DNA of 64,000 nucleotides from Gemella morbillorum (GCF_900476045.1 NZ_LS483440.1:1550001-1614000); one strand, 5' to 3'; positions 15,474 through 24,235 are shown, counted from the first letter of the stretch. The notes: generated by a model not told the origin, from the sequence alone. Translations and numbers: made by a program.

Positions 15474-16076
15474 TTATTTTAAATTCAATTCTTTTAATTT
15501 AGTACCTGCTTTAGTATCTTCATCTAATACTAAAATACCTCTTACTTCTTCTTGAGGTAAACCTAATTCACGTTTTGAACATAGCATACCGTTAGAATCT
15601 ACACCACGTAATTTCGATGGTTTAATAAGTAATCCACTCGGCATCATCGCTCCACTAAGGGCTACTACGACTTTTTGTCCAGCTTCTACATTAGGTGCTC
15701 CACAAACAATTTGTAAAGTTTCTTCTCCAACATTAACCGTTGTTACTTTCAGTTTATCTGCATCTGGATGCTTTTCACAAGTAAGAACTTCCCCTGCTAC
15801 GAAGTAATCATCGTTATTACCCTCTAAATCTATTTTGATACCATTCTTTTCTAGACGTTTGCTCAAAATTTCTTTTTGTTCATCAGATAATTCAATACTT
15901 CCTTCACCTTCTAGTTTCAAATTTTCAACATTAAAAATATTTAATCCTACTAATACTCCATTATTATCTTTAATAAGTGTAATATTTTTCTTATCTTCAT
16001 AAGTAACCTCTTCACTATTTTGAATAGTAATTAATAATGTTTCTCCTAGCATTTTCTTATTGTAAAAAAATAACAT
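15474..16076 (-). CDS. ytpR: tRNA-binding domain protein YtpR
   Basis: 200 aa with the DUF4479 N-terminal domain (MLFFYNKKMLGETLLITI) and a C-terminal OB-fold tRNA-binding domain (residues 100-200: VLTCEKHPDADKLKVTTVNVG, IVCGAPNVEAGQKV, SNGMLCSKRELGL), the same fold found in PheT and Arc1p-type proteins. Cellular role unknown. Second gene of a three-gene unit: 36 nt after ytpQ and 22 nt before the 833-aa gene. Confidence 0.92.
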   Translation of the reverse strand: MLFFYNKKMLGETLLITIQNSEEVTYEDKKNITLIKDNNGVLVGLNIFNVENLKLEGEGSIELSDEQKEILSKRLEKNGIKIDLEGNNDDYFVAGEVLTCEKHPDADKLKVTTVNVGEETLQIVCGAPNVEAGQKVVVALSGAMMPSGLLIKPSKLRGVDSNGMLCSKRELGLPQEEVRGILVLDEDTKAGTKLKELNLK

Positions 16077-16112
16077 AATCGTTCTCCTATACTATTTTAA
16101 ATTTTAGTCGCT

Positions 16113-16913
16113 TTATTCAACAAAAATAAAATAACTTTCTAATTTTTCTCCATCATATTTGAATGTAATTGTTGTTATCGGAACTGTACCTTCTGTAAAG
16201 AACTGAACCATCATTTTTTGCAGAATCTCCAGCCCTTTTTTATTTTTTATATCCGCTATAATAAGAACATCCTGATGAGGTAAGCCTAAATAATATGACT
16301 CTCCAATTTTTTTATAAAAATAATCTAAAATATTTTTATCAATAACTCGTGCTCCATCATAGCCATCTTTAGCATTTAGAAAATAAAATTTATTTCCTTC
16401 TACTTCATCTAGATTATATTTTAGCGGCAAGTTCTCTAGATTTCTTTTAGCAAATTCAAAAACTCCATCTAATGATAACGAAAGTTTCTCTAGAAAAGTC
16501 TTATCTAGAAGCTTATACCCTTTTCCAAAATCATAAGCTAGATAGATATCCGTCTCATTTGTATGCGGATATTTTACAAGATGTTGCTTGTTATCTTTAT
16601 TAAATCCTGTTGAGCGAACAACGGGATAAACCTTATCTATCAGCTCTTCTTTTGCAATACCCTCTAAAGATACATTATCTTGAGCTGTAAAATTATTCAC
16701 AATATAATAAATAAATTCTTCTACCTTTTTATCGCTTTTCTCACTTTTTTTGTCGCCTAGCTTTCTTATAAAACTATCTATATCAATCTTTGCTCGGCGA
16801 TTATTATATTCTAAAATAAATATACTATTATCTTTTTCTCGTCTTTCGTGAATTTTTAAAGTAGGTAATTTTTCTATAATTTTTTCAAAAATACCATCTC
16901 TTGTATAAGACAT
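16113..16913 (-). CDS. ytpQ: DUF1444 family protein YtpQ
   Basis: 266 aa, DUF1444 (YtpQ) family, matched by length, by the position directly upstream of ytpR, and by the internal VYPVVRSTGF and VYLAYDFG-like stretches (here YPVVRSTGFNKD and IYLAYDFGKGYKLL). Function is unknown. The start follows an AGGAGG site. It heads the ytp operon, with a plausible promoter 35-60 bp upstream. Confidence 0.85.
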   Translation of the reverse strand: MSYTRDGIFEKIIEKLPTLKIHERREKDNSIFILEYNNRRAKIDIDSFIRKLGDKKSEKSDKKVEEFIYYIVNNFTAQDNVSLEGIAKEELIDKVYPVVRSTGFNKDNKQHLVKYPHTNETDIYLAYDFGKGYKLLDKTFLEKLSLSLDGVFEFAKRNLENLPLKYNLDEVEGNKFYFLNAKDGYDGARVIDKNILDYFYKKIGESYYLGLPHQDVLIIADIKNKKGLEILQKMMVQFFTEGTVPITTITFKYDGEKLESYFIFVE

Positions 16914-16946
16914 ATTTCCTCCTATTGTGTATAATATGGCAATTTA

Positions 16947-16976
16947 ATTATACCATATATCTTTATATTCTAGCAA
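16947..16976 (-). promoter_or_regulatory. Promoter of ytpQ-ytpR-833aa operon
   Basis: On the - strand TTGCTA (16971-16976), 18-bp spacer, TATAAT (16947-16952). ATATGG and CCATAT half-sites flank the -10 as an inverted repeat, a possible operator. Confidence 0.6.
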
Positions 16977-17028
16977 TACCAATAAACTATTTGAAGCTCT
17001 ACTATAAAAATATTTTATCTATTTTTAT

Positions 17029-17057
17029 TTGCACCTTTATTTTTCTTTTGTTATAAT
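17029..17057 (+). promoter_or_regulatory. Promoter of the 88-aa membrane protein gene
   Basis: TTGCAC (17029-17034), 17-bp spacer, TATAAT (17052-17057). Confidence 0.72.
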
Positions 17058-17085
17058 TTAGATATTATTTTATAAGGAGAATATA

Positions 17086-17352
17086 ATGGTAACAAATGAA
17101 GAAAACAAAAGATTAGAGTTGCTAACTAAATATACTAATTGGATAAAAAAAAGCAAACTAAAACTTTTAATCGTTTTTATTATCTATTGCACTGTTTTAC
17201 TGCTAAACTTTTTATTCTTTAAAAACCATCGTATCTTTACTACTGCAAGCTTACTTATGTTTACTTACATTATTTATGTAGGCTCACTAATTTGGTTTAT
17301 AAATAATAAACTAATCGCTAAAATTGACAGTGTTGATTTCAAAATAAAATAA
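17086..17352 (+). CDS. Small membrane protein, two transmembrane segments
   Basis: 88 aa; not recognised. A charged N-terminal stretch (residues 1-25, ending KKSKLK) precedes two hydrophobic helices (about 28-47 and 54-75), with a short charged tail. It has a ribosome site (AAGGAG), its own promoter and a terminator, so it is probably real. It lies between the ytp operon and an MFS exporter with no sign of cotranscription. Confidence 0.65.
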   Translation: MVTNEENKRLELLTKYTNWIKKSKLKLLIVFIIYCTVLLLNFLFFKNHRIFTTASLLMFTYIIYVGSLIWFINNKLIAKIDSVDFKIK

Positions 17353-17427
17353 GAGTATAATCTAGTTTTTTAAACTCATATCGAAAACATTCGATAAAAT
17401 TAAAATTCTATTTTATACTCTTATTTT
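17346..17427. terminator. Long-loop terminator after the 88-aa gene
   Basis: 15-bp perfect inverted repeat AAAATAAGAGTATAA / TTATACTCTTATTTT with a 52-nt loop, then TTTAT. The left arm overlaps the stop codon. The large loop contains a second small inverted repeat (ATCGAA/TTCGAT). Confidence 0.6.
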
Positions 17428-17465
17428 TATTGCTCAAAAAATTTTCTTAAATACGCTAAAAAAAA

Positions 17466-17494
17466 CTTACACAAAAAAATTTTTTGTGCTATAA
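17466..17494 (+). promoter_or_regulatory. Promoter of the Bcr/CflA-type exporter with embedded palindrome
   Basis: TTACAC (17466-17471), 17-bp spacer, TATAAT (17489-17494). A perfect 19-bp palindrome (CACAAAAAA-A-TTTTTTGTG, 17469-17487) fills the spacer and overlaps the -35, an ideal place for a repressor or, with DNA distortion, a MerR-type activator. No regulator gene is adjacent. Confidence 0.7.
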
Positions 17495-17526
17495 TCGTTA
17501 GTATTCTCAAAAAGAAAGGAGTCGTA

Positions 17527-18690
17527 ATGACAAATAGAAAAAATTCAAAATTGTTCCTAGTTTTATTTTTAGGAACTCTATCGGCATTTGGGCCATTCGT
17601 TACAGATTTATATTTACCAGCTTTACCATTCATGGGGGAATATTTTGGCGCTAATACCTCTACAGTTCAACTTACACTTACAGGAAGTATGGTTGGTTTG
17701 GCCTTAGGACAGTTACTTATCGGGCCTATTAGCGATAAATACGGAAGAAAAAAACCACTATTAATCAGCCTTATTGTTTATCTAATCAGCACAGTTGCCA
17801 TTATTTTTTCACCTAATATATATTTAATGGCAATCCTTAGACTTATCCAAGGGCTTGCATCTGCTGGAGCTTTAGTTATCTCAAGAGCTGTTTCTACCGA
17901 TCTTTATAGAGGTCGAGAAATGGCGGAATTTTTTGCACTTCTTATGGCGGTAAATGGTCTTGCTCCAATTTTATCACCGATTATCGGTAGCTTGTTGCTA
18001 CAATTTACTGACTGGCGTGGGATTTTTGTTACCTTAGCACTTATAGGTGCACCTTTAATTATTACATCCATGAAATTTAATGAATCATTAAAAAAAGAAA
18101 AGCGTCTTGATGTCCCAGTTCTAAAAACATATTCATCTATTGTAGCAGTAGTTAAAAACAAACTATTCTTTATGCTTGTTATGATTCAAGGTTTGGCTAT
18201 GTCAGCTATGTTTGCTTATATCGCTGCTTCTCCTTTTATTCTACAAGTCCATTACAATTTATCTTCGTTTGCATATAGTTTATGTTTTGGACTTAATGGT
18301 TTAGCTTTAGTTTTAGGAAGTAAAAGCACTACAAATTTTAGAGAAAAAACAAGCATGACTTTAGGTTTATCTATTATGCTTTTAGTAAGTATTTATTTAG
18401 CCATCGTTCTTACTCTAACACTACCATTTATTTTTGTTGAGATTAGTTTCTTTTTACTTCTTTTAGGATTAGGTTTTATCTTACCTGTAGGTGGGGCTTT
18501 AGCTATGAGTTTAGAGCGCGAACGTGCTGGTAGTGCATCTGCCCTATCAGGTTTTGTTCCATTCTTCTTAGGTGGAATTGTCTCGCCTCTAGTTGGAATT
18601 GGTAATATTTTCTATTCTAGTGCAATAGCTATTCTTATATGTTCAGTTGCATCATTCTTACTATATAAGGCAGTTGAGAAAAGAATATAG
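17527..18690 (+). CDS. MFS drug:H+ antiporter, Bcr/CflA type
   Basis: 387 aa, 12 predicted membrane segments. The N-terminal TDLYLPALP motif and the loop 2-3 motif GPISDKYGRKKPLL (motif A) are typical of the Bcr/CflA drug-resistance branch of the major facilitator superfamily, which includes bicyclomycin and chloramphenicol exporters. SRAVSTDLYRGREMAEFF is the expected TM4-TM5 region. The AAAGGAG ribosome site directs the ATG at 17527. Substrate not inferable. Expression is probably controlled at the palindromic promoter. Confidence 0.9.
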   Translation: MTNRKNSKLFLVLFLGTLSAFGPFVTDLYLPALPFMGEYFGANTSTVQLTLTGSMVGLALGQLLIGPISDKYGRKKPLLISLIVYLISTVAIIFSPNIYLMAILRLIQGLASAGALVISRAVSTDLYRGREMAEFFALLMAVNGLAPILSPIIGSLLLQFTDWRGIFVTLALIGAPLIITSMKFNESLKKEKRLDVPVLKTYSSIVAVVKNKLFFMLVMIQGLAMSAMFAYIAASPFILQVHYNLSSFAYSLCFGLNGLALVLGSKSTTNFREKTSMTLGLSIMLLVSIYLAIVLTLTLPFIFVEISFFLLLLGLGFILPVGGALAMSLERERAGSASALSGFVPFFLGGIVSPLVGIGNIFYSSAIAILICSVASFLLYKAVEKRI

Positions 18691-18700
18691 AATAAACAAC

Positions 18701-18750
18701 CTCTTAGAATTTGTGGTTTTTTTATTAGCTACTTTCTAAGAGTTATTTTT
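18701..18750 (+). terminator. Terminator of the Bcr/CflA-type gene
   Basis: Stem CTCTTAGAA / TTCTAAGAG around a 24-nt loop, followed by TTATTTTTTT. Confidence 0.8.
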
Positions 18751-18768
18751 TTACAATCTTATAATTAA

Positions 18769-18798
18769 AAAACTCCCGAAAATCTTTTCGAGAGTTTT
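18769..18798 (-). terminator. Terminator of the tatD / G5-transglycosylase pair
   Basis: AAAACTCCCGAAAA / TTTTCGAGAGTTTT, 13 of 14 pairs, 2-nt spacer; T-run on the - strand. It lies 11 nt after the stop at 18809. Confidence 0.85.
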
Positions 18799-18808
18799 CT
18801 ATTTTATA

Positions 18809-19777
18809 TTACATTCCCCAAGCAGATAAACCTTGCGCTTGATATGCACGAGTTGCTGCGTTGATTTGGTCTTCAACTGTTGCTGTTGATCCCCATCCTG
18901 GCATTGTTTGGAATAATCCGCTTGCTCCTGACGCATTTCTTGCACCTGGTTGACCGTTTGATTCACGAGCAATGATGTGTTCCCAAGTAGATGCTGGTAC
19001 TCCTGTACGACGAGCCATTTCTTGAGCTGCCGCTGCACCTGTTGCTCCAGCTGTATTTCCGTTTGCTAACGCTACTGTTCCACCTGCTGTTTTCACCATT
19101 TGGCTAGCTGGACGTTGTTTTGTTCCAACAACTACTACTTTAGCTGTTGCTTCTGTTAAAACTTTTTCAGAAACAACTGTTTTAGATACTTCTTTACCAT
19201 TTTCTCTTACTACGTTGTAAGTAACTTCTTTTTCTCCGTCTTTACCTTCAACTTTAGTAACTTTTTCATCTACATATTTAGTATCATCTTTTTCTTCTTT
19301 AGTTTCGAATTTTATAGCTTCTTTTCTTGTTTCTGTAGTTGTACTATTTCTTGTGATTTTAATAGTATCTACTTCTGCTACTTCGCTGCTTAATTCTGGA
19401 GTTACTTTATCTTCAGATCCTAAAGTAATATTAAGCTCTTTTAGAATATCTTCTACTTTTCGATAAGTAGTTTTTCTTGTTGTTGTAGTTTCTCCATCAA
19501 CTATAGTGATTTCACGAGCTCTGTAAATGTTAATAGTTTCTCCACCTTTAACTTTTGTATCAAGTCCTGGCTCGATTCTATCATCTGCACTAAAAGGAAT
19601 GTCATTAGCGATAAGCACTTCTCTTACAGTTCCTTTTTTAGTTTTTAATTCAATGCGTGTATTATCCATGTTTACGGCAAAAGCTGATTTTCCTGTGTAT
19701 TCTTCTGCTATCATAAACGCTCCTGATAATAATACTCCTGATGTTGCTGCTGCTACTAAAATTTTTCCTAATTTCAT
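18809..19777 (-). CDS. Secreted DUF348-G5-transglycosylase-like cell wall protein
   Basis: 322 aa: signal peptide (1-34), two DUF348 repeats (about 38-145, with the [14 protein letters not shown] type core), a G5 domain (about 146-220), an Ala/Gly linker, and a C-terminal lysozyme-like transglycosylase domain (255-322; [20 protein letters not shown] region, probable catalytic Glu272, ending LSAWGM). Such proteins (YabE/Rpf/IsaA-like) cleave or remodel peptidoglycan. It follows tatD after only 5 nt, matching the yabD-yabE order in Bacillus. The exact bond cut is not certain. Confidence 0.87.
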   Translation of the reverse strand: MKLGKILVAAATSGVLLSGAFMIAEEYTGKSAFAVNMDNTRIELKTKKGTVREVLIANDIPFSADDRIEPGLDTKVKGGETINIYRAREITIVDGETTTTRKTTYRKVEDILKELNITLGSEDKVTPELSSEVAEVDTIKITRNSTTTETRKEAIKFETKEEKDDTKYVDEKVTKVEGKDGEKEVTYNVVRENGKEVSKTVVSEKVLTEATAKVVVVGTKQRPASQMVKTAGGTVALANGNTAGATGAAAAQEMARRTGVPASTWEHIIARESNGQPGARNASGASGLFQTMPGWGSTATVEDQINAATRAYQAQGLSAWGM

Positions 19778-19782
19778 TTTTA

Positions 19783-20568
19783 TTAATCAATCTCCTTTTT
19801 GTCTATTCTAAACAACTTACATGCATTATTAAATGTTTGTTTTGTTAGTTGTTCATAAGTCATCTCTCTTAAATCTGCTATTTCTTGTGCAACATAGTGC
19901 ACATAAGCAGGTTCATTTCTTTTACCTCTATAAGGTGTTGGCGTTAAATACGGACAATCTGTCTCTATTAAAAGTTTATCCAATGGACAAGCTTTTGCTA
20001 CTTCTTTAGGTGTCTTAGCATTTTTAAATGTTACTGGACCTCCTAATGAGATGTAGAAGTCTTCTTTTAACATAATCTTCATACTTTCTACTGAACCTGA
20101 AAAACTATGCATTATTCCACCAACTTCACTAGCTTTTTCTTCTTGAAGGATTTTTATAGTATCTTCCATCGCATCTCTTGTATGAATCACGATTGGTTTA
20201 TTTACTTCTTTCGCTAGTTGAATTTGTCTTCTAAATACTTCCTTTTGAATATCTTTCGGACTTTTATCCCAATGATAATCTAAACCAATCTCACCGATTG
20301 CAATTACTTTATCATTTGTCAATGCGATATTTTTTATCATTTCATACTTTTCTTCTGTAAAATCTATCGCTTCAACTGGATGCCAGCCTATTGTTAAATA
20401 TAAAAAGTCATATTTAGCTGTGATTTCTAGTGCTTTTTCTATACTTTTGTCATCGAAGCCTACTATATTAATTAATTTTACACCCGCTTCTTTAGCGCGT
20501 TCTATAGTTTCTTCTAAGTCTTCTAAATAAGCATCATCATTTAAATGCGCATGTGTATCAAATAACAT
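19783..20568 (-). CDS. tatD: TatD family metal-dependent hydrolase (putative DNase)
   Basis: 261 aa TIM-barrel hydrolase of the TatD/YabD family, reported as 3'-5' exonucleases in DNA repair and quality control. Metal ligands are visible: FDTHAHLND (HxH), [11 protein letters not shown] (Glu), IHTRDA (His), MHSFSG (His) and [11 protein letters not shown] (Asp). The ATG follows AGGAGG. It is the first gene of the pair with the G5-transglycosylase gene, as in Bacillus (yabD-yabE). Confidence 0.95.
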   Translation of the reverse strand: MLFDTHAHLNDDAYLEDLEETIERAKEAGVKLINIVGFDDKSIEKALEITAKYDFLYLTIGWHPVEAIDFTEEKYEMIKNIALTNDKVIAIGEIGLDYHWDKSPKDIQKEVFRRQIQLAKEVNKPIVIHTRDAMEDTIKILQEEKASEVGGIMHSFSGSVESMKIMLKEDFYISLGGPVTFKNAKTPKEVAKACPLDKLLIETDCPYLTPTPYRGKRNEPAYVHYVAQEIADLREMTYEQLTKQTFNNACKLFRIDKKEID

Positions 20569-20674
20569 ATTACGCCTCCTTCACCTTTAAGATTATAACA
20601 AAAAAAAATTTCAGTAGAATATCTAAACTATTTCAATTCCATTACAATCCTCTTTCAATTCATAAAAAAACACT

Positions 20675-20688
20675 TGAAAACGCTGTAA
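20675..20688 (+). promoter_or_regulatory. cre-like site
   Basis: TGAAAACGCTGTAA matches 13 of 14 positions of the CcpA consensus TGWAANCGNTNWCA. It lies about 107 bp upstream of tatD and 225 bp before the tRNA, next to no obvious carbon-metabolism gene. The 20569-20877 gap otherwise shows only a TATAAT (with no good -35) before tatD. Confidence 0.4.
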
Positions 20689-20877
20689 AATCAATGTTTT
20701 TGTGAATAAGCAAGAAGTATTTACTATAAAATATACTGTTAATCTATTTAATTAAACCAACATTTTAATTATTATTTCAATAAATCTATTCTAAAAAACC
20801 ATAAAAAAATTGGTCTTCATTAATTAAAATACTAGCAAGTTTGTAAATAATTCATGTGACTGTCCCATAAAGTAAAT

Positions 20878-20907
20878 TTGCATAGAAAATAGTTTATATG
20901 ATATAAT
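20878..20907 (+). promoter_or_regulatory. Promoter of tRNA-Thr
   Basis: TTGCAT (20878-20883), 18-bp spacer, TATAAT (20902-20907); about 9 bp before the mature 5' end of the tRNA. Confidence 0.75.
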
Positions 20908-20915
20908 TCTTATGA

Positions 20916-20986
20916 GCCGCTATAGTTAAATGGTATAATAGAGCAATGGTAATGCTCCGTTCCCAGTTCAATTCTGGGTGGCGGCA
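20916..20986 (+). tRNA. tRNA-Thr (anticodon GGT)
   Basis: 71 nt fold as a complete cloverleaf: acceptor GCCGCTA / TGGCGGC, D stem GTTA/TAAT with a short GG-containing loop, anticodon stem GAGCA/TGCTC with loop ATGGTAA (anticodon GGT at 20948-20950), T stem CCCAG/CTGGG with loop TTCAATT, discriminator A. G1-C72, C2-G71 and G35-U36 agree with threonine identity. The CCA end is not encoded. A single-gene unit with its own promoter and terminator. Confidence 0.93.
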
Positions 20987-20989
20987 TAA

Positions 20990-21025
20990 AAAAATAGTTT
21001 TTAGTAAAAACTAAAAACTATTTTT
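20990..21025. terminator. Bidirectional terminator, tRNA-Thr and YbaK/EbsC gene
   Basis: 16-bp perfect stem AAAAATAGTTTTTAGT / ACTAAAAACTATTTTT with a 4-nt A loop. Confidence 0.88.
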
Positions 21026-21028
21026 ATT

Positions 21029-21520
21029 TTATTCTGCCTTAATATCAACTATTTGGGCATCTATAAGATTTTCCAATATTTCTGGTTTAACTTCTACTTG
21101 ATGTCCTACCTTACCAGCTGAAACAATAATTGATTCAACTTCACGACATCTATCGTCTACAAATGTTGGAAAAAGTTTTTTCATAGCAAATGGCGAGCAA
21201 CCACCTTTTACATAACCTGTGATTTTTGTTAAATCTTTTAGTGGTAGCATCGATAAACTTTTTAATCCGGCTGCTTTTGCTAGTTTTTTGAAGTTGATGT
21301 TATCCTCACTCATCAGCACTCCTACTACATAATTTCCTTTACCATCTGTCGTCATAATTGTTTTGAAAACTTGATTGTGATTACGACCAATTATATCAGC
21401 AACTCCAACACCAGTCTTTGCAGCGTCACTCGTTGCGTCAAATTCAAAATGGGTATATTCTACATTATTATCATCCAAAAATCTCATAGCATTTGTTTTG
21501 ATTTCTTTTTTCTTAGCCAT
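21029..21520 (-). CDS. Cys-tRNA(Pro) deacylase-like protein (YbaK/EbsC family)
   Basis: 163 aa; YbaK-type INS-domain proteins hydrolyse mischarged Cys-tRNA(Pro). Typical features: N-terminal TNAMRFLDDNNVEYTHFEFD, the catalytic-lysine region around QVFKTI and the KGGCSPFAMKKLFPTFVDD stretch. The ATG lies after a GAGGTAAAA site. It is monocistronic, ending at the terminator shared with the tRNA. Confidence 0.92.
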   Translation of the reverse strand: MAKKKEIKTNAMRFLDDNNVEYTHFEFDATSDAAKTGVGVADIIGRNHNQVFKTIMTTDGKGNYVVGVLMSEDNINFKKLAKAAGLKSLSMLPLKDLTKITGYVKGGCSPFAMKKLFPTFVDDRCREVESIIVSAGKVGHQVEVKPEILENLIDAQIVDIKAE

Positions 21521-21680
21521 ACTTTTACCTCATTATATTACCTTTACACGAATTTTATCAATTATTTATAAACTATATTTTACTCCAAACTAATATATGT
21601 GTCAAAAACTTATTGCTAGACTCTTCTTAATTTTATAATAACCTATCCCCTTCCTTATCTTTTCTTCTATAATAATATGT

Positions 21681-21713
21681 AAAAAAGCGAAAACTCAAAA
21701 ATAGAATTTCCGC
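21681..21713 (-). terminator. Terminator of the cyclase / MetE-like operon
   Basis: On the - strand GCGGAAA and TTTTCGC pair around a 13-nt loop and are followed by TTTTTT. It lies about 95 nt after the stop at 21810. The rest of 21521-21809 shows nothing else I can name. Confidence 0.6.
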
Positions 21714-21809
21714 CTTTCTTATATATACTCAAACTTAAGATGTTTTCAGATATAAACTTATTAATATTTCATATGCAGCCCGATAAGTTATATTACTTAA
21801 TGTTCTATA

Positions 21810-22970
21810 TTACTTATCTCCCCAAACTTCTTGTGCAATTTCGCTAATTAAAGCAATTTTTTTCCATTGATCTTCTTCTGTTAAAATATTTCCTTCTTCT
21901 GTAGAAGCAAATCCACATTGCGTACTTAAGTAAATATTTTCTAATGGTACATATTCACTTGCTTCACGAATACGCGCGATTACCTCGTCTTTATTTTCTA
22001 ACTTTCCTGATTTTGAAGTAAGTAGTCCTAAAACAACCTTCTTATCATTTCCTACTTTGGCAAGTGGTTTGAAATCACCTGCACGGTCTGTATCGTATTC
22101 TAGGTAGTAAGCATTAACGTTCTCTTCACCGAATAACGTATCCGCCACGCTGTCATAACCGCCAGAGCTAGCCCATGTCGAGTGATAGTTCCCACGACAA
22201 ATATGAGTATTTACCACTAAGTCTTCTGGAAGATCTGTTAAAATCCCATTATTAAGGGTAATAAATTCTTTTTTGAATGTTTCACGGATTCCTTCTGGAT
22301 CAAAGCCACTTCCTTCTGCGATTAATTTAATTAATCTATCATCAACAATTGCTCCCCAAGTACAGTCATCAAGTTGAATTACACGACACCCCGCATCATA
22401 ATGCTCTTTAATTACTTGTTTGTATGCAGCAATAATATCCGCGAATAATTCTTCTTTATTTGGATAAATGCTATTTGTTTGGGCAATATGTTCTTCATCA
22501 CGAATCAACTCAAAGTAAAACTGTGCTGGTGCTGGAATAGTTTGCTTAACTTCTGCTCTATCACCTACCAAATCACGTAAAAACTTATAATGTTCTACAA
22601 ACGGGTGATTTTCTCCAGAAATTTTTCCAACTACATCAGCTGAGTCTGGTTTTGTAGTTTCATCATGGAACTGATAACCGATTTTTGCTTGAGTATGTTC
22701 TACTCCATTAAGCCCCCAGAAGAAATCAAGATGCCAGTATGCACGACGAAACTCTCCATCTGTTACTCCTTTTAAGCCGTGGATTATTTGCTTTTCAACT
22801 AATTCTGTAATTGTTTTATCTTCTACTTTTGTTAATTCTTCTTTAGTAATTTCACCAGCTACAAACTTAGCTCTTGCCTCTACTAATTCTTTTGGTCTTA
22901 AAAATGATCCAACATGATCTACTCTATATGGTGCTTTTCCTACTAATTTATTTTGACAATTTTTACACAT
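21810..22970 (-). CDS. MetE-like methyltransferase (YxjG/YxjH family)
   Basis: 386 aa resembling the C-terminal half of cobalamin-independent methionine synthase, as in Bacillus YxjG/YxjH; such proteins probably methylate homocysteine or a related thiol with a simple folate. Motifs: YRVDHVGSFLRP, GVTDGEFRR, QLDDCTWG, and the zinc ligands in NTHICRGNYHS and STQCGFAS. Second gene of an operon behind a T-box leader predicted to respond to uncharged tRNA-Met, which supports methionine metabolism. The preceding 135 nt is strikingly purine-rich on the coding strand (AAAGAAGT-type repeats). Confidence 0.9.
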   Translation of the reverse strand: MCKNCQNKLVGKAPYRVDHVGSFLRPKELVEARAKFVAGEITKEELTKVEDKTITELVEKQIIHGLKGVTDGEFRRAYWHLDFFWGLNGVEHTQAKIGYQFHDETTKPDSADVVGKISGENHPFVEHYKFLRDLVGDRAEVKQTIPAPAQFYFELIRDEEHIAQTNSIYPNKEELFADIIAAYKQVIKEHYDAGCRVIQLDDCTWGAIVDDRLIKLIAEGSGFDPEGIRETFKKEFITLNNGILTDLPEDLVVNTHICRGNYHSTWASSGGYDSVADTLFGEENVNAYYLEYDTDRAGDFKPLAKVGNDKKVVLGLLTSKSGKLENKDEVIARIREASEYVPLENIYLSTQCGFASTEEGNILTEEDQWKKIALISEIAQEVWGDK

Positions 22971-23105
22971 AATTTTTTCCTCTCTAATCCTGATTTTTTT
23001 TACTTCATAAAACTTTTTGCTTCTAACTTCTTTACTTTCTTAATTTCTATATTTTATAAACTTCTAACTTTCTTTACTTCTTTACTTTTTTTCTATAAAA
23101 GGCCT

Positions 23106-23864
23106 TTATTTTTCTTCTTCTGGTAGTATTGCTACTACGCGAGCTGGAGATCCAGTCGCTTCTGTCCAGTTTGGATAAGCTACTGAAATCAATGCTCCAG
23201 TTGCTGGTACTTGATCAAGATTTGCAAGTACTTCTACTTGATAAATATCTTGTTCCAATAAATAATACTCATTTACCAATCCTTCTGCCGCAGCACTCAC
23301 TCCAGAATCAGTATCTAGAGTTTCATGTCCAACTGCTTTAACTTTTCTTTCTTTAATTAAAAATTCTAATGCTTCTCGAGACCAACCTGGTGTATGTTGT
23401 ACTTCATTTTCATCAAGATTTCTTATCTCATCATAGTTAGGCCAACGCTTAGACCAATCACTACGGAATGCTACAAACGATTCCGGAATAATCTCCCCAT
23501 ATTTTTCTTCAAAATCAAGAATATCTTGTTTAGTAATTTTATAATCATTGTTAGTAGCTACTTCAGCACTCTTATCAATAACATATAAAGGTAACAATAA
23601 ATCCTTTAGCTCAATCTCATCAAGCCATCTTCCACCTTCTACAAAGTGGATAGGGGCATCTATGTGAGTTCCATATTGACCAACTACTGAAAATTTTTGG
23701 ACATAAAATCCATCTTTCAGTGTAAATAATGTTTCTTTTTCTAATGCTGGTAATGCTGGAAACTTCGGAGAGTTTTCATCAATCTTATGGCTTAAGTTCA
23801 CCCATTTTTTAGATTTTAACGTTTTATAAATACTTAATAATTCTGACATTGTTTTTTCCTCCAA
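23106..23864 (-). CDS. Cyclase family protein (kynurenine formamidase-like metal hydrolase)
   Basis: 252 aa, cyclase/KynB fold. The metal-binding motif appears as GTHIDAPIHF, with HKIDENSPKFP near the start and a later HETLDTDSG stretch. Family members are amidases, arylformamidases or isatin hydrolases; the substrate here is unknown. First gene after the T-box leader and cotranscribed with the MetE-like gene, so its substrate may be tied to methionine or homocysteine metabolism (inference). Start preceded by a GGAGG site. Confidence 0.85.
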   Translation of the reverse strand: MEEKTMSELLSIYKTLKSKKWVNLSHKIDENSPKFPALPALEKETLFTLKDGFYVQKFSVVGQYGTHIDAPIHFVEGGRWLDEIELKDLLLPLYVIDKSAEVATNNDYKITKQDILDFEEKYGEIIPESFVAFRSDWSKRWPNYDEIRNLDENEVQHTPGWSREALEFLIKERKVKAVGHETLDTDSGVSAAAEGLVNEYYLLEQDIYQVEVLANLDQVPATGALISVAYPNWTEATGSPARVVAILPEEEK

Positions 23865-23910
23865 TATTTATATAAAAGTCTAAGTTAATTCTCCTTTTGA
23901 TTATTTTGAG

Positions 23911-24200
23911 AAATAAAAAAGCCCTCACAGAAGCTACGCTTCTGCAAGGACGTCTAATCATTTACGTGTTACCACCTTACTTTATGATATTCTCACAAAT
24001 ATCAACTCAAAAAGTACGCATCAAATTTGATGTTATACCCTGAAGCTATAACGGGCTCACCCGTAAAGGTCTAATTATTCGACCATTAACACTCAAAGAC
24101 CATTTTCAAAGTTTCCAATACGATCTCTTTTCACCATCCGAGACTCTCTTTACCATCTTTCACTTTTACTTATCTTATCGACGTGTGAATCATTAACTTG
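23911..24200 (-). promoter_or_regulatory. T-box leader (tRNA-Met predicted)
   Basis: On the - strand the leader holds the T-box sequence AAGGTGGTAACACG (23965-23978; consensus AGGGTGGNACCGCG) followed by an intrinsic terminator (CTTGCAGAAGC / GCTTCTGTGAGG, U6; 23911-23952). In stem I the specifier loop lies between two AAAG/CTTT helices and reads GAAAATGGT. The codon is ATG (24101-24103) or, with strict spacing, AAT. The variable base of the UGGN bulge is U, which pairs with discriminator A: this fits tRNA-Met and not tRNA-Asn (G). It controls the cyclase/MetE-like genes. Confidence 0.85.
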
Positions 24201-24206
24201 TGATTA

Positions 24207-24235
24207 AGTATACCAACTTTTAAAAATAATGTCAA
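24207..24235 (-). promoter_or_regulatory. Promoter of the T-box operon
   Basis: On the - strand TTGACA (24230-24235), 17-bp spacer, TATACT (24207-24212). Confidence 0.85.

Noticed and set aside
18799-19038. 79-codon Gln-rich ORF
   Set aside because: Alternative frame of the transglycosylase gene; no ribosome site or conserved feature.
23911-23952. Simple terminator of an upstream gene
   Set aside because: It directly follows a T-box sequence and lies in the leader of the 23106 gene, so it is the T-box terminator.
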